Source of the DNA: CAZPMT01 sp964587655
GTDB taxonomy: Bacteria > Hydrogenedentota > Hydrogenedentia > Hydrogenedentales > SLHB01
Direction of reading: 5' to 3'
Length of the DNA: 64,000 bases
Assembly (NCBI GenBank): GCA_964587655.1
Contig: CAZPMT010000005.1
Coordinates: 38,474 to 102,473, forward strand
In this document: one piece after another, positions 8,238 through 15,225 of the stretch
How the letters are laid out: every line of letters begins with the position of its first letter
Position numbering within the stretch: the first letter of the stretch is position 1
The notes under the pieces: generated by a model
Database searches by the model: none
What the model was told of the DNA's origin: nothing
The model's input: the letters and a program-made list of their open reading frames with translations, nothing else
Program-made: the position numbers and the translations under genes

Positions 8238-9404
8238 TCAGGCAAACCACCGATCCATCTTCCTGCTGAACGGTACGGGACCTTTAGTCGTGATCTCGTA
8301 GCCGGTCTCGATCCTCGCGCCGTGCCATTCCGGGTGTCCGAAGAAGCTCACGTCGACGCACACCGCCATGCCCGGTTTCAGTGGGTCCGCGCCGTTCGGT
8401 CCGAAGAACGGGGCCTCGGCTTCGTGCAATCCAATCGTATGCGCGAACGGGCAGACGAGATACTTGAGGAGACCGTGCTTTTCGAAATACGCTCTTCCAG
8501 GGGCGTCGATTTCCTTTCCCGTCTTCTTACCCGGCATGAGCTGTTCCTTGGTTAGATGGAAAACTTCCTTCAGGTGTTTGATGGCCTCGGCCTGTGTGCG
8601 TGTGCATTTGCCGGAAACGGGCAGACTGTCACCGACTACCCCGGCATATCCCCGCACTTTCGGAGCGATGCCAATCATAACCATCTCGCCGGCTTTGAGC
8701 TTCTTCGCGCTTGCCGTGGGAACGACGGCATTTGACCGCGCACCGGACCCAACGATAGCGCTGAAACCGAAACCGGTGGCCCCTCTGCTGCGTGCGGCGT
8801 ACTCGCCCGCAGCCGCCACCTCGATCTCGGACACTCCGGCGCGAACGGTCTTCTTCATGGCGTCGTAGCATTCGTCGGCCAAAGCGAATGCCGCGCGTAT
8901 TTGTTTCAACTCCCACGGGGACTTCATGTATCTCAGGCTCACGAACTCCTGGGTTATGTCGACGAGTTCGACGCCTCGGAAGCCGTCCACGATCTGCCGG
9001 TGACACGCCGCCGGCATGCGATCTCCGCCGACAAGGCCCACCTTCTTCAGGCGTTTGCCGCCGCGGGTGAGTTCGCGGAAAAGGGCGGGAAAGTCGATGA
9101 TGGTCGCATTCGGGTATTCTTCATCCGGCACCATAAACACCGGGAAGTTCCGCGTCTCCGTGATGGCGCTGTCCAGCTTCGCGAAGGGTTCGCTTTCCGG
9201 ACCGCCGAGCAGCATTGGCTCGCCCGACTGCGGCAAAAGCACGGCCCCACTTTCAAATTGCGGACACCAGCCGGTCAAATACCAGCCATTGCCGATGTTG
9301 AACTCGTCATAATAGACGAGCGCCGCGTCCAGCCCTTTCTTGGCTAGAATGGCCCGCACTTTCGACAACCTTGCATCTCTTTCTTCCGCTCCCAGGTATC
9401 CCAT
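8238..9404 (-). CDS. M24 (creatinase/aminopeptidase P fold) protein with degenerate metal site
   Basis: A 388-residue protein with an N-terminal creatinase-like domain (residues 10-135) and a C-terminal pita-bread domain. Aligned on the family pattern LIDAG...GYAGDITR, the sequence reads MIGIA...GYAGVVGD. Both first Asp ligands are therefore Gly and Val, and the EPG glutamate is Asp (CVDVSFFG). The histidine region AHTIGLHE and the last glutamate in ARIETGY remain. Metal-dependent aminopeptidase activity is therefore doubtful; creatinase itself works without metal, so another C-N hydrolase is possible. AAAGGGAG precedes the ATG. The four-helix-bundle cassette is inserted just upstream and may separate it from the DUF6786 gene. 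Confidence 0.78.
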   Translation of the reverse strand: MGYLGAEERDARLSKVRAILAKKGLDAALVYYDEFNIGNGWYLTGWCPQFESGAVLLPQSGEPMLLGGPESEPFAKLDSAITETRNFPVFMVPDEEYPNATIIDFPALFRELTRGGKRLKKVGLVGGDRMPAACHRQIVDGFRGVELVDITQEFVSLRYMKSPWELKQIRAAFALADECYDAMKKTVRAGVSEIEVAAAGEYAARSRGATGFGFSAIVGSGARSNAVVPTASAKKLKAGEMVMIGIAPKVRGYAGVVGDSLPVSGKCTRTQAEAIKHLKEVFHLTKEQLMPGKKTGKEIDAPGRAYFEKHGLLKYLVCPFAHTIGLHEAEAPFFGPNGADPLKPGMAVCVDVSFFGHPEWHGARIETGYEITTKGPVPFSRKMDRWFA

Positions 9405-9422
9405 GTATCTGCTCCCTTTCTA

Positions 9423-9452
9423 TTGACGATTAGCGATTGACGATTGATGATT
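9423..9452. repeat. left 7-bp repeat array (TTGACGA units)
   Basis: About four head-to-tail copies of a 7-bp unit (TTGACGA, TTAGCGA, TTGACGA, TTGATGA) touch the stop codon of the four-helix-bundle gene. A matching array in inverted orientation lies at 9853-9885 on the other side of that gene. Confidence 0.85.
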
Positions 9453-9804
9453 ACTGGCGAGCGCGGCTGGTCTTGATGGACGCAACGACCATGGCCGGAA
9501 TCTCGCCGGCTTCCTTCAACAAATCACTCATCAGGTGTTCCTTGACCTGTCCTGATTCAACCAGCAGTTCGATCCAATAGACCGATTCATCGCACTCTTC
9601 CTCGACGATCTTCATCTTGGCGATGAAGTCGGCCTGTGATTTCGCCCGGCACGCGGCACGATAGTTTGCGCCAACCGAGGTTCCGCACCGAAGCAACTGC
9701 CTTCCTATGACATCACTCGTTCGGGATTTCGACAGTGCTTCCGTCAACTTGACGATCCGCAATCCGAAAGACTTCGTTCTCGACTTGAATTCATTGGCGT
9801 CCAT
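9451..9804 (-). CDS. four helix bundle protein (23S rRNA intervening-sequence protein family)
   Basis: A 117-residue, all-helical protein. The conserved core of the S23/IVP four-helix-bundle family is clear: SDVIGRQLLRCGTSVGANYRAA, then SQADFIAKMKIVEEECDESVYWIELL. Members are often encoded inside 23S rRNA insertions or as stand-alone genes; the biochemical role is unknown. ATG 9804 is used, with AGGAG about 13 bases upstream; an in-frame TTG at 9855 falls in the repeat array and is unlikely. The gene is exactly bracketed by inverted 7-bp repeat arrays and lies between two genes on the same strand, so it looks inserted. Confidence 0.85.
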   Translation of the reverse strand: MDANEFKSRTKSFGLRIVKLTEALSKSRTSDVIGRQLLRCGTSVGANYRAACRAKSQADFIAKMKIVEEECDESVYWIELLVESGQVKEHLMSDLLKEAGEIPAMVVASIKTSRARQ

Positions 9805-9852
9805 ACGATTCAGCAGGCTCCTTTCTGCCGGGGACTCCGCAAATCCAACATG

Positions 9853-9885
9853 CAATCGTCAATCCTCAATCGTCAGTCGTCAATC
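9853..9885. repeat. right 7-bp repeat array (inverted relative to left array)
   Basis: On the minus strand this reads as GATTGAC-type 7-bp units in series (GATTGAC, GACTGAC, GATTGAG, GATTGAC). It overlaps the 3' end of the DUF6786-like gene: that gene's last residues (IDD) and its TGA stop are read from the array. Confidence 0.85.
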
Positions 9886-10895
9886 CGAAGCCCTTCCTGC
9901 TCGGCCAGGTATCTACGTAGCTCTCCCATTTTCCCTTTCAGGATGGTCGTTTCCGAAACGAGCGTGCTTGCCGCTATGCATCCGTCAGCTACCTGCATTG
10001 CCCCGATCGTCTCGAGTTCGAAGAAGTTGAGCTCGCCGCCGTTGAAAATGCTGAAGAGGTCGCCTGCCGAATAAGGGCCGCCAGGCTGATCGTTGTCGGC
10101 GATGTTGAAATAAACGCCGTCCTGCGGCGCTGTCCGGCGCACGATCAGCATCGACCTGTTCGAATCCAAGGCTCCGATGAACTCCGGTGCGGAAGCCGTC
10201 CTGACGCCGATCTGGTGTCGGTTCTCGCCGCCGAGGACGAACGTGAAGAACCCGCCGCCATATGAGATCCGGCCCTCAGGCTGGCCGTAGAAATCGTAGT
10301 TTATGGCCTGTTCCGGCTCGCGGACCTTGCAGAAAGCGGTCACTCCTTCGGCACCCGGGAACTGCTCGAGCGACCACGGCGCAAGGAGGACTTCATTGAT
10401 ACTATACAAACCAATCGGCTCGAACGTATCCTCCGTGCGATAGGTCAAACCAGCCACGTCGTATCCCTCTGACGGCCGCTCGGCTCCCGGAACCGACACG
10501 GTCCTGCGATAGATCACATCGATCCGGACCCCTTTCCTGTTGTTCAGGTCGATCCGCTTCTCGACAACAACTCTGCCCGCATCGCGGTGGACGATATCCG
10601 CGGGAGTCTCGCCGATGCCTTTCTGCACCAGCCAACGGTCGCTGCCGGGCAGGTAGTTGAAAGCGAACGCCCCTCCCTCAGGCGCCGGCCATAGGGAATT
10701 ACCGCCGAGGTTGTTGAATTCGTTCGGGGACGGGGCCGAGAGTACCTCGGGATCAAGCCGGTGGGCCAACTCGTCTCCGAGCCGGCAGAAGATGCGCCCC
10801 TGCAAACCAGGGCAGACAAGAAGGCTCCCGTCGCCGCAGTCCAGTTCGGCCGATCCCCTGTCGTGTGCCCGCAACAATTCAAGCAAAGCTTCCAC
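9873..10895 (-). CDS. DUF6786-like protein (mutarotase-like fold)
   Basis: A 340-residue cytoplasmic-looking protein with no signal peptide. The pattern NNLGGNSLWPAPEGG near residue 62 and a beta-rich remainder resemble DUF6786/aldose-epimerase-like proteins; this is a recollection of the family, not a search result. A sugar-binding or sugar-modifying role would fit the carbohydrate context. The start is GTG (GTGGAAGCTTTG) with a weak ribosome site, so the true start may differ. The C-terminal IDD and stop codon come from the 7-bp repeat array, implying the original end was altered by an insertion. Confidence 0.55.
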   Translation of the reverse strand: MEALLELLRAHDRGSAELDCGDGSLLVCPGLQGRIFCRLGDELAHRLDPEVLSAPSPNEFNNLGGNSLWPAPEGGAFAFNYLPGSDRWLVQKGIGETPADIVHRDAGRVVVEKRIDLNNRKGVRIDVIYRRTVSVPGAERPSEGYDVAGLTYRTEDTFEPIGLYSINEVLLAPWSLEQFPGAEGVTAFCKVREPEQAINYDFYGQPEGRISYGGGFFTFVLGGENRHQIGVRTASAPEFIGALDSNRSMLIVRRTAPQDGVYFNIADNDQPGGPYSAGDLFSIFNGGELNFFELETIGAMQVADGCIAASTLVSETTILKGKMGELRRYLAEQEGLRIDD

Positions 10896-11143
10896 CTCTC
10901 AATCCGCAGACGATGGCGCAGACTCACACGCCACCCACGGCCCGTTTCGACTTTATCAAATCTTCAGGCCCCTTAGCCACCTCTTCGCATGACCGCGTTT
11001 GCCTGGCCCCCGCAGTTCTTGAATGAGCAGTTCGCCGCGTGCAAGAATTCCGCCTGGCCAGGAGCCCTGGAGGAGTCGCCTGAGGCAGCGAAAAGGGCCG
11101 ATGGCGTGCGATGGACTAACGGCGGGAGCAAGGAGGGTAGCGC

Positions 11144-12613
11144 GTGTCCCATCTCAACTGGATCGACGGGAGCATAGTAGGCCTTTACATTGTCGCCACG
11201 ATGGTGGCGGGGATCGCGGTGCGGAAGTACGTTGGAAAGGTCGAGCATTTCCTGATTGCGGGCCGCGAGATGAACCTGTATCTCGGTATCGCGTCGCTCG
11301 CGGCCACTGAATTCGGCATCGTCACCTGCATGTACACGGCAGAGAGTGGGTACAAGCACGGTTTCGCGGGCGCCACGCCCGGAGTCTGTGCATGCTTGGC
11401 CATGTTCTTCGTCGGATACACCGGGTTCTGCGTCAAACCCCTGCGCGATGCCGGCGTGATGACCATACCCGAACTGTTCGAGAAGCGCTTTGGGCAGCGT
11501 GTCCGGTGGCTCAGTGGCGTGGTCATCGTCCTGGGCGGCCTGCTCAACATGGGAGTCTTTCTGCGCATGGGAGGGGATTTCCTGGTGGCGGTCTGCGGGT
11601 TTGATCCCTCGTACCTCAAGATCGCGATGACGGCGCTCCTGGTGGCCGTCGGCGTCTATACCATACTGGGCGGAATGCTCTCTGTTCTGGTTACCGACTT
11701 TCTCCAATTCATCGTCATGAGCGTGGGACTCATCGCGGTGACGATTCTGATTCTCGTAAACGTGGGATGGGATCGATTGACGTCCGTGGTGGAGCAGCAG
11801 TATGGAGCGGGCGGGTTCAATCCCATCCAGAATCCGGACATGGGATGGGCGTACATAGCGTCGAACGCGCTCCTGAGCGTGGCGATGGTGTTGACCTGGC
11901 AAACCACCATCCAGCGTCTGTTGGCAGCCAAAGACACCAAGACCGGGCGCCAGGTGTACACCCGCACCAGCTTCTTCTTCATGTGCCGTTGGCTGATTCC
12001 CGTGATTTGGGGCATCGCGGCGCTAGCCGTTCTCACACCGGATCAAATCGGGGACGACAAGAAGCTCGCCATGCCGATGATGTTGAGCCAGATCGTGCCC
12101 GTGGGCCTCATGGGCATCCTGGTCGCAGCCATGCTCGCCGCCGACATGTCCACGGACTCGTCCTACATGCTCACATGGGCCAGCGTTATCTATAACGATA
12201 TCCTGGCGCCCTTTCACAAGCGGAAGTGGTCTGAGAAACGCGGCATCATGTGGAGCCGCACCATTGTCGCCCTCATCGGCGTGTTCCTGTTGTTTTACGG
12301 CCTTTGGTATGAACTTCCGGGCGACCTCTGGGAGTACCTGATGGTGACGGGCGCCATCTATATGTCGAGCATGTCGGCCCTGCTCATTGCGTGCTGCTAT
12401 TGGAAACGCGCGAACAACTGGGGCGCCGCCGCGGCGATCATCACCGGCGCCATCATACCCGTCACATTTCTTGTGCTGGCCAAACTCGACAGCACGGAGT
12501 ACTTTGCAAAAGACGTGATCGGGCCGCATTGGCCCAATATTGCAGCCTATCTCGGCGCCGGACTCGCGATGGTCGTCGGTTCGCTGTTGAAACCGCAGGC
12601 TAAGAGCGCTTGA
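11144..12613 (+). CDS. sodium:solute symporter family (SSS) transporter
   Basis: A 489-residue member of the sodium:solute symporter family with about thirteen helices. Family landmarks are the HFLIAGREMNLYLGIASLAATEFG segment after TM1, and VYTILGGMLSVLVTDFLQFIVM around TM5-6. It imports an unidentified solute with Na+. The GTG start at 11144 is supported by AAGGAGGG seven bases upstream. Seventeen bases after its stop begins a 49-residue membrane peptide gene, probably a small accessory subunit. The sequence AAACCGCAGGCTAAGAGCGC at its 3' end recurs in degraded form at about 12811-12865. Confidence 0.92.
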   Translation: MSHLNWIDGSIVGLYIVATMVAGIAVRKYVGKVEHFLIAGREMNLYLGIASLAATEFGIVTCMYTAESGYKHGFAGATPGVCACLAMFFVGYTGFCVKPLRDAGVMTIPELFEKRFGQRVRWLSGVVIVLGGLLNMGVFLRMGGDFLVAVCGFDPSYLKIAMTALLVAVGVYTILGGMLSVLVTDFLQFIVMSVGLIAVTILILVNVGWDRLTSVVEQQYGAGGFNPIQNPDMGWAYIASNALLSVAMVLTWQTTIQRLLAAKDTKTGRQVYTRTSFFFMCRWLIPVIWGIAALAVLTPDQIGDDKKLAMPMMLSQIVPVGLMGILVAAMLAADMSTDSSYMLTWASVIYNDILAPFHKRKWSEKRGIMWSRTIVALIGVFLLFYGLWYELPGDLWEYLMVTGAIYMSSMSALLIACCYWKRANNWGAAAAIITGAIIPVTFLVLAKLDSTEYFAKDVIGPHWPNIAAYLGAGLAMVVGSLLKPQAKSA

Positions 12614-12630
12614 GCGGAAAGGACTGAGTC

Positions 12631-12780
12631 ATGACCGAACACTGGATCTGGTGGACGTTGACCCTGGCGTGCGTGGTTTGGTATTCGACCATCACCATCT
12701 ACGTTGCCGTGCGCGGGGCAATGGATATTAAGGGAATGCTTGCACGTTTGTCCCAGCAAGGCAATGAGATCGACGAATGA
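12631..12780 (+). CDS. 49-aa single-span membrane protein, likely symporter accessory subunit
   Basis: Short ORF starting MTEHWIWWTL, with one tryptophan-rich transmembrane segment (about residues 5-28) and a polar C-terminal tail (DIKGMLARLSQQGNEIDE). AAAGGAC lies eight bases before the ATG and the gene follows the symporter stop by 17 bases, so it is almost certainly co-transcribed. Small partner peptides are known for several secondary transporters. A clear homologue with the same central sequence (ACVVWYSTIT, DIKGML) lies at 13675-13824 as a pseudogene; conservation of the amino-acid pattern between copies supports real coding. Confidence 0.75.
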   Translation: MTEHWIWWTLTLACVVWYSTITIYVAVRGAMDIKGMLARLSQQGNEIDE

Positions 12781-12807
12781 GGCGGCGCGACTTTCTCAAG
12801 TCGAGCG

Positions 12808-12870
12808 TTGGTGGCCGGCTCGCCGTTGAAACCTCGGGCGAAAGGCGCCCGAGCGCTCTTGAAGAAATCC
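12808..12870 (+). pseudogene. remnant of a symporter 3' end
   Basis: This stretch encodes GSPLKPRAKGARAL, closely matching the symporter C-terminus GSLLKPQAKSA (at about 12575-12613) at both DNA and protein level. It follows the small membrane-peptide gene and suggests a former second symporter copy. Confidence 0.5.
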
Positions 12871-12884
12871 AGAGAAGAAAGACA

Positions 12885-12912
12885 TCACGCAGAGGCGCGG
12901 AGATCGCAGAGT
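12885..12912. repeat. GCAGAGGCGCGGAG-type dispersed repeat
   Basis: A short CACGCAGAGGCGCGGAGATCGC stretch of a kind seen scattered in environmental genomes. A related, diverged sequence in inverse orientation lies at 21320-21357. It lies between the symporter remnant and the next gene. Confidence 0.4.
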
Positions 12913-12973
12913 AGAGCCGGGTACAATTCCGAAGATACTGGAACACGGACATGCCAGGCTTTACGGAGCGGAT

Positions 12974-13705
12974 ATGAAGAATCAGTACTTCGGAGACACA
13001 AAAGACCTGTTCAAGTATGACCTCGTCGAGTACCTTGTCCGGCGCGTGCCGGGAGTAGATCGTTTCACCTTCGTGACGATGCTCACCGAGAAGGACGATG
13101 GGACTGACGGCAACAAGCTGGACTATAGCGGGCGGCCAGGGTCGTTGAACACAGATCTCGTGGGTTACCTCCGTGAACGCGTGTCGTCGGGCAGGCGAAA
13201 TGTCTCGGAGATTCGCGAGTACTACGAAGCGCGAGGCATCGGCATCGAGATCTACGGCGAGCATGAGTTCTTCACTCACGCAGCAAGAAGTGAATACTTC
13301 GGCGGTATCGACGACGCGTTGCTTGCACACTCCGTCATCGTCCTCGATCCCGACAACGGCTTCGAGACTAAACGATCGAACAAACGGCACGTCTTGCGCA
13401 GTGAGGTCGCCGACCTTTACGAACGCATGACCGCGGGCTCTATCCTTGCCGTTTTCCAGCATTTCAGGCGAGAGAAGCATGACCTGACGATTGAGAGAGT
13501 CTCGCGAGGACTTGAGGAAGCGTGCAGGCGCAAGCCATTGTGGATATGCGACAACGAGATCATGTTCTTTCTGCTGGACAAAGACCCCGAAGTACGCAAG
13601 GCGCTCAGATCGGCAGCGAGAGACTATGCGCAAAAGTACCCTGGAAAGAAACGTAGTCATCAAGGAGTCAGATCATGCCTGAGCACTGGTTCTGATGGAT
13701 GTTGA
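12974..13705 (+). CDS. MKNQYFGD-type hypothetical protein
   Basis: A 243-residue protein opening MKNQYFGDTKDLFKYDLVEYL. I recall an uncharacterised family with this MKNQYFGD...KY opening, but no function. Other landmarks are a VIVLDPDNGFE strand-turn near residue 125, which could be an acidic active-site loop of a Rossmann- or nuclease-like fold, and the C-terminal FLLDKDPEVRKALR helix. GGAG lies five bases before the ATG. The last 15 or so residues (after YPGKK) overlap the start of the degraded small membrane-peptide copy, so the original stop may have been lost. It sits between two halves of a decayed symporter duplication, consistent with insertion. Confidence 0.65.
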   Translation: MKNQYFGDTKDLFKYDLVEYLVRRVPGVDRFTFVTMLTEKDDGTDGNKLDYSGRPGSLNTDLVGYLRERVSSGRRNVSEIREYYEARGIGIEIYGEHEFFTHAARSEYFGGIDDALLAHSVIVLDPDNGFETKRSNKRHVLRSEVADLYERMTAGSILAVFQHFRREKHDLTIERVSRGLEEACRRKPLWICDNEIMFFLLDKDPEVRKALRSAARDYAQKYPGKKRSHQGVRSCLSTGSDGC

Positions 13706-13824
13706 CCATGGCGTGCGTGGTCTGGTATTCGACCATCACCGTCTATGTCGCTGTTTGGGACGCGATCGACATCAAGGGAATGCTTGGACGCTTGTCCCCG
13801 CGTGGTGACGAGGCCAACGAATGA
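13675..13824 (+). pseudogene. decayed copy of the 49-aa membrane peptide
   Basis: Starts ATGCCTGAGCACTGGTTC and then hits TGA at codon 7, where the intact copy has TGG. After it the frame stays open with WMLTMACVVWYSTITVYVAV and DIKGMLGRLS, ending in TGA 13822-13824. The intact gene is at 12631-12780. Only one point change is needed to restore it. Confidence 0.8.
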
Positions 13825-13937
13825 TGCGGCTTGGCGGGCGCTCGCTTGAGGTGCTTCGCCGTCAAGCCCGAGGATGAAGACCGCGCGCTGAGGCCGCGGC
13901 ATGGGCCACACAGGCGGCGGATAATGCCATGCCTCGC

Positions 13938-13967
13938 TTGCACAATTTGGCGTCCATCGGTCATAAT
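13938..13967 (+). promoter_or_regulatory. putative hicAB promoter
   Basis: TTGCAC (13938-13943), 18-bp spacer, CATAAT (13962-13967). The expected start point falls on or beside the A of the hicA ATG (13974), and no Shine-Dalgarno sequence is present, which would make the transcript leaderless. Confidence 0.5.
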
Positions 13968-13973
13968 TCTTCT

Positions 13974-14174
13974 ATGAAGGTTCGAGATGTTGTTCGGATG
14001 TTGCAGGACGATGGTTGGAAACTGGTCCGTACGCGCGGCAGCCACCACCATTTCCGCCATCCCGGCAAACCCGGAACCGTCACGGTCCCCGGCAACCCGA
14101 ACTTCGATTTGCATCCAAAGACCCTTGCCAGCATTCTTAGGCAGGCGGGTCTCCGCAAGGAGGAAGACACATGA
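13974..14174 (+). CDS. hicA: HicA-type mRNA interferase toxin
   Basis: A 66-residue double-stranded-RNA-binding-fold toxin: MKVRDVVRMLQDDGWKLVRTRGSHHHF with the catalytic histidine in GSHHHF (about H24), then the GTVTVPG strand and LHPKTLASILRQAGL helix. HicA cleaves mRNA until blocked by HicB. ATG 13974 gives the canonical HicA N-terminus; an upstream in-frame ATG at 13929 adds a non-homologous leader. The stop overlaps hicB by four bases (ATGA). Confidence 0.93.
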   Translation: MKVRDVVRMLQDDGWKLVRTRGSHHHFRHPGKPGTVTVPGNPNFDLHPKTLASILRQAGLRKEEDT

Positions 14175-14389
14175 AATACCTCGTCATCATCGAAAAAGGC
14201 CCCAACAATCTTTCCGCTTACGTGCCCGACCTGCCAGGATGCACCAGCGCCGGAAATACAGTTGAAGACATCCTCGCGGGAATTCGGGAAGCTATCGAGG
14301 GCCACCTCGAAGTCATGCGCGAATACGGCGACCCTATCCCGGAACCTACCAGCGAATCCGTGTTCATCGACGTGCCCGTTGCGGTCTGA
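14171..14389 (+). CDS. hicB: HicB-type antitoxin, short form
   Basis: A 72-residue partial-RNase-H-fold antitoxin: MKYLVIIEKGPNNLSAYVPDLPGCTSAGNT, followed by a helix EDILAGIREAIEGHLEVMREYG. The PDLPGC motif is diagnostic of HicB. The usual C-terminal helix-turn-helix or ribbon-helix-helix is absent, so it should bind HicA but may not repress transcription itself. It is preceded by AGGAGG within the end of hicA and translationally coupled to it. Confidence 0.92.
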   Translation: MKYLVIIEKGPNNLSAYVPDLPGCTSAGNTVEDILAGIREAIEGHLEVMREYGDPIPEPTSESVFIDVPVAV

Positions 14390-14472
14390 CCGCGACCCGT
14401 CCCGTGATTCGAGAAGTAGTATCATGTCCGTTAAGGATGATTACGCGCACTGGCCGCGGGAAGGAAACGGCA

Positions 14473-15225
14473 TTGACGACGCCTTCGCCTGAACGTCCGG
14501 ATAGGGTTTACTTCTTCGGCACATGCCTGATGGATGCGTTCTCGACCGACGCGGCGCTGGCGGGCATGCGGCTGATCGAGCGGGAAGGAGTCCGCGTCGT
14601 GTATCCTCCCGGCCAGACGTGCTGCGGTCAGCCGGCATACAACTCGGGGTTCCGAGAAGAGGCCAAGGCCGTGGCGGCATGCCAGGTGGCCCTGTTCCCG
14701 GAGCAGTGGCCGGTCGTCGTTCCATCCGGCTCTTGCGCCGCAACGATGAAACACCATTACCCACGCCTATTCCTCGACGATCCGCTATTGCCGCAGGTCG
14801 CGGCGTTCGCCGCGCGAGTGTTCGAACTGACGGAATTCCTGGTCAACGTACTTCACGTGCGTCTCGAGGATCGCGGAGAACCCGTGCGGGTCACGTGGCA
14901 TTCATCGTGCCGCGCCGCGCGCGAATTGGGTATCCGCGACGAACCCAAGATGCTCCTCCGGCAGTTGCGGAATGTGCAACTGATTGAACTTCAGCACGAG
15001 ACTGAGTGCTGCGGGTTCGGCGGCGCGTTCGCGGTTAAGCAGCCGGAGGTATCCGCGACTATCGTTGAGGACAAGGTCAACGACATCTGCGCCGCAGGCG
15101 CGGAATACGTTCTGGCGCTGGATACCGGGTGTCTTCTCAATATCGGTGGCACCTTGCAGTTCAGAAACAGGCCTGTCATTGCGAAGCACATCGCCGAGTT
15201 TCTGTGGGAACGAGTACGTGATTAG
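14473..15225 (+). CDS. lutA: LutA-type (Fe-S)-binding subunit of L-lactate oxidation complex
   Basis: A 250-residue protein with two cysteine-rich CCG domains: TCCGQPAYNSGF near residue 48 and ECCGFGGAF near residue 183, the layout of LutA/YkgE. With LutB and LutC it oxidises L-lactate to pyruvate. A TTG start at 14473 is chosen because GGAAGGA lies six bases upstream and the product then starts just before PDRVYFFGTCL, as in homologues; the frame is open further upstream. It heads lutABC, with overlaps to lutB. Confidence 0.9.
   Translation: MTTPSPERPDRVYFFGTCLMDAFSTDAALAGMRLIEREGVRVVYPPGQTCCGQPAYNSGFREEAKAVAACQVALFPEQWPVVVPSGSCAATMKHHYPRLFLDDPLLPQVAAFAARVFELTEFLVNVLHVRLEDRGEPVRVTWHSSCRAARELGIRDEPKMLLRQLRNVQLIELQHETECCGFGGAFAVKQPEVSATIVEDKVNDICAAGAEYVLALDTGCLLNIGGTLQFRNRPVIAKHIAEFLWERVRD

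Noticed and set aside
10896..11143. Gene in the gap between the DUF6786-like gene and the second symporter
   Set aside because: Only short frames without ribosome sites or recognisable motifs; the gap probably contains divergent promoters, which I could not place with confidence.
14424..14492. 22-codon ORF (MSVKDDYAHW) before lutA as a leader peptide
   Set aside because: No hairpin pair or regulatory codon run was found around it; it overlaps the lutA start in another frame.
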